The notes below the pieces were generated by a model. That model ran no database searches. It saw nothing but the letters and a program-made list of their open reading frames with translations, and was not told where the DNA came from. From CAZSDU01 sp964429135 (GTDB lineage Bacteria; Bacteroidota; Bacteroidia; Bacteroidales; FEN-979): a DNA stretch of 64,000 nucleotides. Positions 35,292 to 43,268 of the stretch are shown here, one piece after another; within the stretch, counting starts at the first letter, position 1, and each line of letters begins with the position of its first letter. The position numbers were made by a program, and so were the translations under genes. Where the stretch lies: assembly GCA_964429135.1 (NCBI GenBank), contig CAYSAU010000008.1, positions 1 through 64,000 on the forward strand, written 5' to 3'.

Positions 35292-36020
35292 TTAATAGCT
35301 TTTTAGTTCACCTCCCCCGAATATCGTGTTTCCCTTGATAATCAGCATACGGGAAGGATCAGTACTTTCTTTTAAATGCACTCGTTTATCACTGAACCCT
35401 CCGAAAATGGAAGTTGTTTTCAATTGAACCTTCCAGTCGGAGGGTACGATCATAATGACACCGCCGAAGACCGTATTCACTTCCAATTCATTTACCCCAT
35501 CAGCCAAATTGGCCTGGGTGAGGTCGACTTCTGCACCACCAAATACACAATTAATATATCCTCCATGAAAATCCTGATGAACGATTTTATGTTTTGAATG
35601 ACTGAAAATATTTTCTTCATGTAAATACCCGTCTTCCCCGGATTGACCGGTCGCAGTTTTTTGCTTCCAAGGGTGTACAGAGGTTCGTTTCGAAAGAATC
35701 AAGACCCCGATTGCAATCAGTATCATTGGCCAGAAAACATTGGTAACATTGAAAGTAAAGAGAAAGATCCTGGGCAATAAAAAGAAACCCCCGATGATCA
35801 GTAAAATATAACCAGGTGTGCGGCTTTCGGTTCCGGCCAGGCTAACCAAACCTATACAGATGAGTAACATTGGCCAGGAAAAAATAATATGTTTGATGGG
35901 AGGAGGTAAAAAACCGGTGTTAACTAAAAGGAGAAGAAAACCTGCAAAAATTACCAGGACAGCCAGTACATATTTGCGCATCTGCTTGTTGTTCGAATAT
36001 CTTTCCTTAGGTGTTTCCAT
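35292..36020 (-). CDS. LiaF-like membrane protein
   Basis: 242 residues. About four TM helices in residues 14-110 (LAVLVIFAGFLLLLVNTGFL, YILLIIGGFFLLPRIF, WPMILIAIGVLIL), then a beta-helical domain with repeated FGG turns (NCVFGGAEVDL, TVFGGVIMIVPS, IFGGFSDK, TIFGGGEL), as in LiaF/VraT. In Firmicutes LiaF restrains a cognate kinase. Here it lies 14 bases before a LytS-like kinase gene, so the same restraining role is plausible but unproven. Confidence 0.9.
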   Translation of the reverse strand: METPKERYSNNKQMRKYVLAVLVIFAGFLLLLVNTGFLPPPIKHIIFSWPMLLICIGLVSLAGTESRTPGYILLIIGGFFLLPRIFLFTFNVTNVFWPMILIAIGVLILSKRTSVHPWKQKTATGQSGEDGYLHEENIFSHSKHKIVHQDFHGGYINCVFGGAEVDLTQANLADGVNELEVNTVFGGVIMIVPSDWKVQLKTTSIFGGFSDKRVHLKESTDPSRMLIIKGNTIFGGGELKSY

Positions 36021-36057
36021 AACTGAGTGATTAAAAGTATAAAATTATTCAATGCGG

Positions 36058-36065
36058 CAAAAATA
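36058..36065 (-). promoter_or_regulatory. Candidate -7 box TATTTTTG
   Basis: TAnnTTTG-type element on the minus strand, 37 bases before the ATG of the LiaF-like gene, which leads the three-gene operon. Confidence 0.4.
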
Positions 36066-36126
36066 AATCAATATATATCCAGGGGATAGTATATATCGAC
36101 AGACAGAGGAAAAACCCCGATAAGAC

Positions 36127-37362
36127 CTAGAATATCTCCTGTGCCTGAACATAAAAACCATTGGATTTTTGTCCCAGTGCAAAATCAATTAAAATATTGG
36201 TGCGATCGTTTTTGTTGACCATGATCCTGATTCCGAACCCGACCCCGGGGCGAAGACAGGAAAACAGGGGAACATGATTATCCCGATCAGAAGCAGTAGT
36301 AACATTTGCAAACAAAACTCCTCCAATGACCCCGCTACAAGGAGAAATCGGGAAACGGTACTCTGCTTCGGCATAAATAAAATCCTGACCCCTCCACCTA
36401 CCCTGCTTATATCCCCGTCCCGAGGAATTCATCTGATCAAATCCGGAAGCCATAAGGTCTAGGTACGGTATTTCTCCGCTGACCTGAAAACTGCCATAGG
36501 TCCAGAAGGCGAGCAGATGTCTGGGATTTTTCTTTGAAAGTCCGATGTAGGTCCGAAATTCTGTCCATAGTTGGGATCCATTCTGATCACTCCCAAGAAA
36601 GCATAGATTATAGCGGTAATTCAGGTTAACATAATAACCCCTGTATGGATTGATGATGTTATCCCTGCTGTCAAATACGAAATTAGCGCTAAAACCCGAT
36701 GAACGGCTGACACGCATGTTCAATCCATGTTCTTTACAGTATCGGGAATAAGGTGATACCGTCTGTTCAGCGCTATCATTTTCAGTACTGATATCCCTGA
36801 TGTTATAATGATAGTCAAAATGATAACCAAGTCCCATATAAAGGTTGCCGGTGACCTTCCCTGAAAGGATATTGTGAAATTTTATCCAGTTGAATAGCAT
36901 GGGATAGGAAGAACCATCAGCGCAGGTTCCCAGTCCCCAGGTATCCATACGAAAAATATACAGCCGCCAGTCGGACTGAAGATACCACAGGTTGCGTGCA
37001 GTGTAGATATTACTTTTTATCTGGGTTATGAACTGGCGTTCGGTTGTCCATACCGCTTGAACAGTTCCGGCGGAAAGGCGGGTGGAAGGATGTTTCCCCC
37101 AGCTCCAGGAAAGGCTTGCTCCGGCTCCAAACTGCCAACCGGTTGCAGGGGCATAACTAATGGTAGGGATTGCCAGAATCCTGAGCTTACGCTCAATAAC
37201 CGGAAGGGGAATATGTTTACTCGGAAAAAAAACATCAAAAACATCTTCCTGAACACAATCTTTCTTCGAAGTTTGTATGAGTGAGTCCTGTTGTGAAAAC
37301 CCGCTGATATTATTTAAAAGCAGCATCTGAAACAATAGTATCACAACAGCAAATGTTCTCAT
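36127..37362 (-). CDS. BamA/TamA-like outer-membrane protein (Omp85-type barrel)
   Basis: 411 residues from the ATG at 37362; the frame extends three codons to a TTG. Signal peptide (VILLFQMLLLNNISGFSQ). No POTRA domains, only a surface-antigen-type barrel: GASLSWSWGKHP, FDSRDNIINPYRGYYVNLNY (family signature), YAEAEYRFPISP and VGFGIRIMVNKND. Such short Omp85 proteins are common in Bacteroidota; function unknown. Divergent from dapF with only 49 bases between starts. Confidence 0.88.
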   Translation of the reverse strand: MRTFAVVILLFQMLLLNNISGFSQQDSLIQTSKKDCVQEDVFDVFFPSKHIPLPVIERKLRILAIPTISYAPATGWQFGAGASLSWSWGKHPSTRLSAGTVQAVWTTERQFITQIKSNIYTARNLWYLQSDWRLYIFRMDTWGLGTCADGSSYPMLFNWIKFHNILSGKVTGNLYMGLGYHFDYHYNIRDISTENDSAEQTVSPYSRYCKEHGLNMRVSRSSGFSANFVFDSRDNIINPYRGYYVNLNYRYNLCFLGSDQNGSQLWTEFRTYIGLSKKNPRHLLAFWTYGSFQVSGEIPYLDLMASGFDQMNSSGRGYKQGRWRGQDFIYAEAEYRFPISPCSGVIGGVLFANVTTASDRDNHVPLFSCLRPGVGFGIRIMVNKNDRTNILIDFALGQKSNGFYVQAQEIF

Positions 37363-37368
37363 CGGCAC

Positions 37369-37405
37369 CAAAAGTAATAATTTAATCGCTTTTTCTTTAG
37401 CTTTG
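37369..37405. promoter_or_regulatory. Divergent -7 boxes very close to both starts
   Basis: TACTTTTG on the minus strand (37376-37369) ends six bases before the barrel-protein ATG, and TAGCTTTG on the plus strand (37398-37405) ends six bases before the dapF ATG. If these are the real -7 elements, both messages would be leaderless or nearly so. Confidence 0.45.
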
Positions 37406-37411
37406 CAACAA

Positions 37412-38221
37412 ATGAAAAATGAAATGATCCTATCGTTTACGAAATATCATGGCAGTGGTAATGATTTCATCCTCATTGATCAACGCAGTACGGATTGGAT
37501 CCCGAAAAAGGATGAAATCGCCTGGTTATGTAACAGGAGATTGGGAATCGGAGCTGATGGCCTGATCGTACTTACAGAAAAAACGGGTTTTGATTTCGGG
37601 ATGATTTATTACAACTCCGACGGAAGGGAAAGTAGTATGTGTGGAAACGGCGGACGGTGTCTGGTAGCTGAAGCCGCCCGACTGGGAAGGATCAGCAATA
37701 AAGCCTATTTCCATGCCTCAGATGGAGGTCATGAAGCCATCATTCTTAACAGTAGTGGAAACATTTCCGAAATCCGTCTTTTCATGGCGGGATGCCATTC
37801 ACTCCGTGAATATGAAGATGGAATCTTCCTGAATACAGGTTCTCCTCATTTTGTCAGATTTGTGGATTCAACAGAAGATATTAACGTTATAGAAAAAGGC
37901 AGGGAATTACGTTATGAAGCCAGGTTTGCCCCGGAAGGCAGCAATGTGAATTTTGTCAGCATACATCCTGATTATCTTGATGTCAGGACTTATGAAAGAG
38001 GCGTAGAAGATGAAACCCTGTCCTGTGGCACAGGGGTAACAGCCTCTGCTTTGGCTGCAGCACTGATCAATCCTGTTAACAGGGGGTATTATCATATAAA
38101 GACGAGAGGAGGAGAACTCAAAGTAGGATTTCATCAATCGGAAAGGTCATTTGACAACATCTGGCTGGAAGGTCCAGCATGCTTTGTTTTTTCTGGAAAA
38201 ATCCTGACCCATGACCAGTAA
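37412..38221 (+). CDS. dapF: Diaminopimelate epimerase
   Basis: 269 residues from the ATG at 37412; the frame opens at a TTG inside the promoter box, and an ATG at 37424 is also possible. Converts LL- to meso-diaminopimelate for lysine and peptidoglycan. The catalytic cysteine pair is Cys77 (MCGNGGRC) and Cys205 (LSCGTGVTASA), with the conserved KYHGSGNDF start and GSNVNFV. It overlaps the next gene by 11 bases. Confidence 0.97.
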   Translation: MKNEMILSFTKYHGSGNDFILIDQRSTDWIPKKDEIAWLCNRRLGIGADGLIVLTEKTGFDFGMIYYNSDGRESSMCGNGGRCLVAEAARLGRISNKAYFHASDGGHEAIILNSSGNISEIRLFMAGCHSLREYEDGIFLNTGSPHFVRFVDSTEDINVIEKGRELRYEARFAPEGSNVNFVSIHPDYLDVRTYERGVEDETLSCGTGVTASALAAALINPVNRGYYHIKTRGGELKVGFHQSERSFDNIWLEGPACFVFSGKILTHDQ

Positions 38222-38756
38222 ATTATTATGCGGGAAAAACATTTCCCTCAGAGCGGTGGAACCGGAAGATATAGAGATCCTGTATCAATGGGAAAATGAC
38301 ACCTCGGTATGGAAGGTGAGTAACACCCTTGTACCCTTTTCTCGTTATCAGATCAGGGAATTTGTAGCACATGCCCATCTGGATATCTATGCCAGCAGAC
38401 AATTAAGGTTAATGATTAATCTGATGAGTAAGACAGAACCAGATAAAACCATAGGCAGTATTGATCTTTTCGATTTTGAGCCCACCCATGCCAGGGCAGG
38501 CATCGGAATTCTGATCTGCTCGCCTTATCGGAGGAAAGGATATGCTGCTGAAGCGCTCAGGATCTTCCTCCATTATGCCAAAGAAACCCTTTCTCTTCAT
38601 CAGGTTTATTGTAACATCTCTGAGGAAAACCAAGAAAGCATAAAGTTATTCGAGAAGGCGGGATTTTGCCGTTGCGGAATTAAAAAAGACTGGAATAGGT
38701 TCAATGATGAATTTTCAGCTGAACTAATGTTTCAAAAAATTTTAAATAATGAGTAA
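38211..38756 (+). CDS. GNAT-family N-acetyltransferase
   Basis: 181 residues. A RimJ/RimL-like GNAT fold: start SLRAVEPEDIEILYQWEND, acetyl-CoA loop region IGILICSPYRRKGYAAEAL and C-terminal HQVYCNISEENQESIKLFEKAGF. Acceptor unknown (protein N-terminus, amine or antibiotic). Overlaps dapF upstream and mltG downstream by a few bases, so it is part of one operon. Confidence 0.92.
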   Translation: MTSKLLCGKNISLRAVEPEDIEILYQWENDTSVWKVSNTLVPFSRYQIREFVAHAHLDIYASRQLRLMINLMSKTEPDKTIGSIDLFDFEPTHARAGIGILICSPYRRKGYAAEALRIFLHYAKETLSLHQVYCNISEENQESIKLFEKAGFCRCGIKKDWNRFNDEFSAELMFQKILNNE

Positions 38757-39828
38757 AATAACTACTCGAATTACAAAAAAGCACCATCGTTTTAAACTTT
38801 CCGATCTTATGCCATGGATATTGATCATTATCGTTTTGATCATTGTGGCTGCTTCCATGCTTAGTTTTTTTTCAAAGATGACACTCAGGAATGTGGAACT
38901 GCATGGGGAATCTAAAGTTTACCTGTTTATCCCATCGCATGCTGATTACGAGGAGCTAAGGAATATTTTGCTGAGCCACGGATATGTCAGGCATATAAAA
39001 AGTTTTGACTGGGCAGCAAGGAGAATGAACTATACCCATCATATTAAATCGGGTAAATTCAGGCTAAGAGAGGGCATGAGCAACCGCGAATTGATCCATC
39101 TATTACGTTCCGGGCGTCAGGAACCCGTGAAAATTATTCTGAACAATATCAAGTTTCCCTCCGAACTTGCCGGTCAGATCGGTCATTTGCTGGAACCCGA
39201 TTCCGCGAAATTCATGCGTTTGTTCCATGACTCCTCTTTCCTCTCCAGGTATGGTGTGAACCCTCAAAATGTATTGGTAATGATGGTTCCGAATACTTAT
39301 TATTTTTTCTGGAATATCACGGCTGCTCAGTTTTTTAACAGGATGTACCGAGAATACCGAAAATTCTGGCAAGGGGAGCGCCGAAAGAAATGTGACAGCC
39401 TGGGTTTGAGCATTTCTGAAGTCGTCACACTGGCTTCCATTGTTGAAAAAGAAACTGCGAAAAATGATGAAAAACCAATTATTGCCGGGGTTTATATGAA
39501 CCGTTTGCATAGGCGAATTCCTTTACAGGCCGATCCGACCATCATCTTTGCATGGAATGATTATTCCATCAAAAGGGTTCTTTTTGATCATTTAAAAATC
39601 AATTCTCCGTACAACACGTATAAATATGCCGGATTACCTCCCGGACCGATATGCTTACCATCTGTCTCTTCCATTGATGCTGTATTAAACCACCAGACCC
39701 ATCAATTCCTATATTTTTGTGCAAAAGAAGATTTTTCAGGATATCATCATTTTGCTGTCAGTCTGTCGGAACATAACCGGAATGCCAGACGATACCAGGA
39801 AGCCTTGAACAGGAGGAACATCAAGTAA
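38749..39828 (+). CDS. mltG: Endolytic murein transglycosylase
   Basis: 359 residues. One N-terminal TM helix (about 20-42), a LysM-like subdomain and the YceG catalytic domain with Glu233 in SIVEKETAKNDEK, followed by YMNRLHRRIPLQADPTI and the AGLPPGPICLPS segment. It cuts nascent glycan strands and sets their length at the inner membrane. Follows dapF and the GNAT gene in the same operon, matching a cell-wall theme. Confidence 0.97.
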   Translation: MSKITTRITKKHHRFKLSDLMPWILIIIVLIIVAASMLSFFSKMTLRNVELHGESKVYLFIPSHADYEELRNILLSHGYVRHIKSFDWAARRMNYTHHIKSGKFRLREGMSNRELIHLLRSGRQEPVKIILNNIKFPSELAGQIGHLLEPDSAKFMRLFHDSSFLSRYGVNPQNVLVMMVPNTYYFFWNITAAQFFNRMYREYRKFWQGERRKKCDSLGLSISEVVTLASIVEKETAKNDEKPIIAGVYMNRLHRRIPLQADPTIIFAWNDYSIKRVLFDHLKINSPYNTYKYAGLPPGPICLPSVSSIDAVLNHQTHQFLYFCAKEDFSGYHHFAVSLSEHNRNARRYQEALNRRNIK

Positions 39829-39838
39829 GATTATATCC

Positions 39839-40762
39839 ATGTGGAAAAGGGGGTACATCATCATCGTTTTCATCCTGTTCTTTTCCTGTCTTCTCCAGGC
39901 AGAACCACCGGATTCCTCCTCAATTCAAACCGATGAAATTAAAAAGGGCAGGTTGATCGGGGTAATTGCTGTCCAGGGGGTACTCTCTGTGGCCAGTTTC
40001 GGAGGGCTTTATTTCGCGTGGTACAGAGATTATCCTCAATCCTCTTTCCATTTTTTCAATGACAATGATGAATGGATGCAATCAGACAAATTCGGTCATG
40101 CCACTACCGTGTATTACCTGAGCCGTCTTGCCCATGCTTCTTACCGCTGGGCAGGGATGAACAAAAAGACAGCAGCCTGGCTTGGCGGAGCGGTGGCATT
40201 TGCGTATAACCTGAACACTGAATTGCTGGATGCATTTTCAGCGGGTTGGGGATTTTCAGCAGGCGATATTGCTTCCAATGCCTTGGGATCTGCCTTGTTT
40301 ATCAGTCAGCAACTCTTATGGGATGAACAAAAATTCAACCTGAAATATTCTTATCATCCCACAGAATATCCGTCCTATCGTCCCGACTTGCTCGGGAGGA
40401 ATTTGATCCAACAGATGTTAAAGGATTACAATGGAATGACTTTCTGGCTTTCCGGAAATATACATTCTTTTCTCCCTAAATCCAGTAAATTTCCAGCCTG
40501 GCTGAACATTGCCATCGGATACGGAGCTGAAGGGATGACCGGTGCCCAGAGTAATTCTGATCTTTATGACATGCATCGCATTCCTCATTTTGACCGTTAC
40601 CGGAAATTCTTTTTATCCGTGGATGTTGATCTTACCCGGATTCCTACGCGATCGAAAGTACTGAAAGGAATATTCCTGGCCCTTGGTTTTATCAAAATCC
40701 CAGCTCCAGCTATCGAATACAATACCCTGGGTCAATTTAAATTTCATCCTTTTTATTTTTAA
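39839..40762 (+). CDS. DUF2279 (YfiM-like) exported protein
   Basis: 307 residues with a signal peptide (IIIVFILFFSCLLQA). The DUF2279 signature is visible as FNDNDEWMQSDKFGHATTVYYLSR and GGAVAFAYNLNTELLDAFSAGWGFSAGDIASN. The C-terminal part holds membrane-like and barrel-like segments. Family function is unknown; predicted envelope protein. Ten bases after mltG. Confidence 0.88.
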   Translation: MWKRGYIIIVFILFFSCLLQAEPPDSSSIQTDEIKKGRLIGVIAVQGVLSVASFGGLYFAWYRDYPQSSFHFFNDNDEWMQSDKFGHATTVYYLSRLAHASYRWAGMNKKTAAWLGGAVAFAYNLNTELLDAFSAGWGFSAGDIASNALGSALFISQQLLWDEQKFNLKYSYHPTEYPSYRPDLLGRNLIQQMLKDYNGMTFWLSGNIHSFLPKSSKFPAWLNIAIGYGAEGMTGAQSNSDLYDMHRIPHFDRYRKFFLSVDVDLTRIPTRSKVLKGIFLALGFIKIPAPAIEYNTLGQFKFHPFYF

Positions 40763-40808
40763 AATATTCCATACCTTTACTTTTTGATTTGGTTGAAAGC
40801 CATCCTCC

Positions 40809-41177
40809 ATGGAAAAAAATGATGAATCCCGAATAGTCAGCGGACAGCCTCAAGGATGCTCAGGCAACAGTCCTCAGAATTTGCCAAATTCTACCACCAT
40901 CCTGATCCTTGGAATTCTATCCATCCTGCTTTGCTGGTGGCATCTCTTATCCTTTGCCGGAATCGTCCTCGGCATCATTGCCTTGGTTTTAGCCAATAAG
41001 GAGTTTTCGGTTTACCGGAAAAATCCTTCCGGCTACACCCTGAGTTCCCTGAACAATGTCAGAACCGGTCGAATCTGTGCCATTATCGGACTCAGTATTT
41101 CCATCCTGATTTTTATTTTTGTAATCCTGTTAATCATGGGAATTCTGGCCTCCCTTCCATTCTGGGGGATGATGTAA
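40809..41177 (+). CDS. CCC-motif (DUF4190-like) membrane protein
   Basis: 122 residues: a polar, proline-rich N-terminus followed by two TM hairpins (TTILILGILSILLCWWHLLS, GIVLGIIALVLANKE and ICAIIGLSISILIFIFVIL). The NSTTILILG..GIVLGIIAL arrangement is that of the small membrane proteins named CCC-motif/DUF4190 in Bacteroidota. Function unknown. Two bases before the nnr gene. Confidence 0.8.
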   Translation: MEKNDESRIVSGQPQGCSGNSPQNLPNSTTILILGILSILLCWWHLLSFAGIVLGIIALVLANKEFSVYRKNPSGYTLSSLNNVRTGRICAIIGLSISILIFIFVILLIMGILASLPFWGMM

Positions 41178-41179
41178 TC

Positions 41180-42697
41180 ATGAAAATCCTTACGGTTGAT
41201 AAAATCCGTGAAGCAGATGCCTTCACCATCAAAAACGAACCTATCGCCAGTATTGATTTGATGGAAAGGGCAGCTTCCCTTTGTTTTCAGTGGATTATAT
41301 CCCATATTCCTGAAGGCAGCCGTTACCTGGTATTCTGTGGTGCCGGAAATAACGGAGGAGATGGTCTTGCTTTAGCGCGAATGCTAAAAATCAAAGGTTT
41401 TCCGGTAAAGGTTTACCTGACCGGCCGTGATGATCAGCGGTCGGCTGATTGCCGGACCAATGAAGAACGATGGCTTCATTTAACCGGAACAGAAATTATC
41501 TCACTCTCTCCAGGCCAGGATTTTCCTGAAATTCAAACCCGGGATATCGTGATCGATGCCCTCCTCGGAAGCGGTCTTAGCAGGCCAGTCGAAGGTTTTC
41601 TTGCCGAACTCATCAATCATATCAACGGTCATCCCTCCTTCGTGATTTCCATTGATCTTCCTTCCGGATTACTTTGCGATCAAAGCAATCAAACCTCTCC
41701 TTCCCCGGTGGTAAAAGCCAATGTCACCCTGACTTTTGCTGTACCAAAGCTCAGTTTTCTATTTCCTGAAAATGAAAGATTTGTCGGTGACTGGCAGGTT
41801 CTCGATATCGGACTGATGCCTTCTTATTTTGAGCATGCAGGAACGGATAATTATTATGTTGATCATGATCTGGTCAAAAAAATTCTCCGTCCTCGGAATA
41901 AATTTTCACATAAAGGAAATTTCGGGCACGCATTGCTGATTGCAGGAGCTCTGGGGAAAATGGGTGCTGCGGTTCTCGCTGCCCGGGCTTGTCTTCGGTC
42001 AGGACCCGGGCTTGTCACGGTCAGGGTTCCCACCTGCGGGACTACCATTCTGCAGACAGCAGTTCCTGAAGCCATGCTAAGTATAGAACCCAACCCTGAA
42101 ATATTTTGTAAAATCCCTGACCTTCACGCATACTCATCACTTGCCATTGGACCTGGGATCGGACAGGATCCCGCATCGGCCAATGCACTAAAAGTACTAA
42201 TCCAGGAGTGGAGGTCTCCCATGATAATAGATGCGGATGCCATCAATATCCTGGCAGATAACAAGACCTGGCTGTCATTTCTGCCAAAGGGATGTATCTT
42301 AACCCCTCATATAAAGGAATTTGAACGATTGATCGGTAAGAGCAGCAATGATTTTGAAAGAAACCGTATTCAAAGGGATTTTTCTTTGAAATATCAGGCT
42401 TATGTTGTCCTTAAAGGAGCCTATACCGCGATTACCACTCCGGAAAGGGTTTGTTATTTCAATTCAACTGGGAATCCCGGCATGGCTACAGGCGGGAGCG
42501 GGGATGTACTGACGGGTATCCTCAATGGTTTACTCGCTCAGGGGTATTCCCCTCTTGAGAGCTGTCTGCTGGGGGTGTACCTGCATGGTCTGGCCGGCGA
42601 CTATGCATCAGCAGCGATGGGGCAAGAAGCTTTAACCGCCGGTGACCTTATCCATTATCTCGGAAAAACATTTCAGTCACTTTATGGAAAATTTTGA
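41180..42697 (+). CDS. nnr: Bifunctional NAD(P)H-hydrate epimerase/dehydratase
   Basis: 505 residues. Residues 1-215 are the YjeF-N epimerase domain (FCGAGNNGGDGLALARML, DIVIDALLGSGLSRP, IDLPSGL). Residues 225-500 are the ADP-dependent dehydratase domain (KGNFGHALLIAGALGKMGAA, GPGIG, TPHIKEF, MATGGSGDVLTGI). It repairs hydrated NAD(P)H. The 3' end overlaps the longest reading of the next gene, whose real start is inside nnr. Confidence 0.96.
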   Translation: MKILTVDKIREADAFTIKNEPIASIDLMERAASLCFQWIISHIPEGSRYLVFCGAGNNGGDGLALARMLKIKGFPVKVYLTGRDDQRSADCRTNEERWLHLTGTEIISLSPGQDFPEIQTRDIVIDALLGSGLSRPVEGFLAELINHINGHPSFVISIDLPSGLLCDQSNQTSPSPVVKANVTLTFAVPKLSFLFPENERFVGDWQVLDIGLMPSYFEHAGTDNYYVDHDLVKKILRPRNKFSHKGNFGHALLIAGALGKMGAAVLAARACLRSGPGLVTVRVPTCGTTILQTAVPEAMLSIEPNPEIFCKIPDLHAYSSLAIGPGIGQDPASANALKVLIQEWRSPMIIDADAINILADNKTWLSFLPKGCILTPHIKEFERLIGKSSNDFERNRIQRDFSLKYQAYVVLKGAYTAITTPERVCYFNSTGNPGMATGGSGDVLTGILNGLLAQGYSPLESCLLGVYLHGLAGDYASAAMGQEALTAGDLIHYLGKTFQSLYGKF

Positions 42698-43268
42698 AAA
42701 AGATTTACTGATCAACATGGTTGTTGCACCCTATGTGCAGAAGGCAACCGCCTTAAGGGGAATCAAGCGTTATGTAGGCGGCAATCAGTTCCGTCATGCC
42801 CTTAGCACATATGCCATCCTCATCGATTATCATTATGTGGAACCTGTTCTTTTAAAAGCATCTGTGATCCATGACCTTTTTGAGGATGTAAAAGGCACAT
42901 CCTACGATGAAATCCGGTTAATCGATGCGGATGGGCCAAAGGTTCTGGATCTCGTGCTAGAAGTCACGCGAAGAAAAGATGAGAGCAAAGATGAATTCCT
43001 CCGAAGGATTCTTGAGGAGGGTACTGAAAATGCAAAAACACTTAAATGTGCTGACCGTATAAGTAATCTCACCGATCTTCATCCCGACATCTTCGACAAG
43101 GAATTTATCAAGACCTATATTGCCGAGACAAAAAAATGGGTGATACCAATGGCACAACAGGTGAACCGCGATATGCTTTTTGAATTACAAGATTTGATTC
43201 ACCGCCGGGAAGCCAATCTCAGGTTTTCATCTCATATCTGGCCCATGAAAAGAAAGAACGGGGATTAA
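42684..43268 (+). CDS. HD-domain hydrolase (SpoT/MESH1-like)
   Basis: 194 residues from the ATG at 42684, overlapping nnr by 14 bases; an in-frame start 42 bases upstream is unlikely. An HD domain: FRHALSTYAILI, then VIHDLFEDVKG with the metal-binding HD, and LKCADRISNLTDLHPD, which matches the ADR.xNL segment of SpoT-type (p)ppGpp hydrolases. No synthetase domain, so a small alarmone hydrolase is the best guess; other nucleotide substrates are possible. Converges on parE with a four-base overlap. Confidence 0.82.
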   Translation: MENFEKDLLINMVVAPYVQKATALRGIKRYVGGNQFRHALSTYAILIDYHYVEPVLLKASVIHDLFEDVKGTSYDEIRLIDADGPKVLDLVLEVTRRKDESKDEFLRRILEEGTENAKTLKCADRISNLTDLHPDIFDKEFIKTYIAETKKWVIPMAQQVNRDMLFELQDLIHRREANLRFSSHIWPMKRKNGD

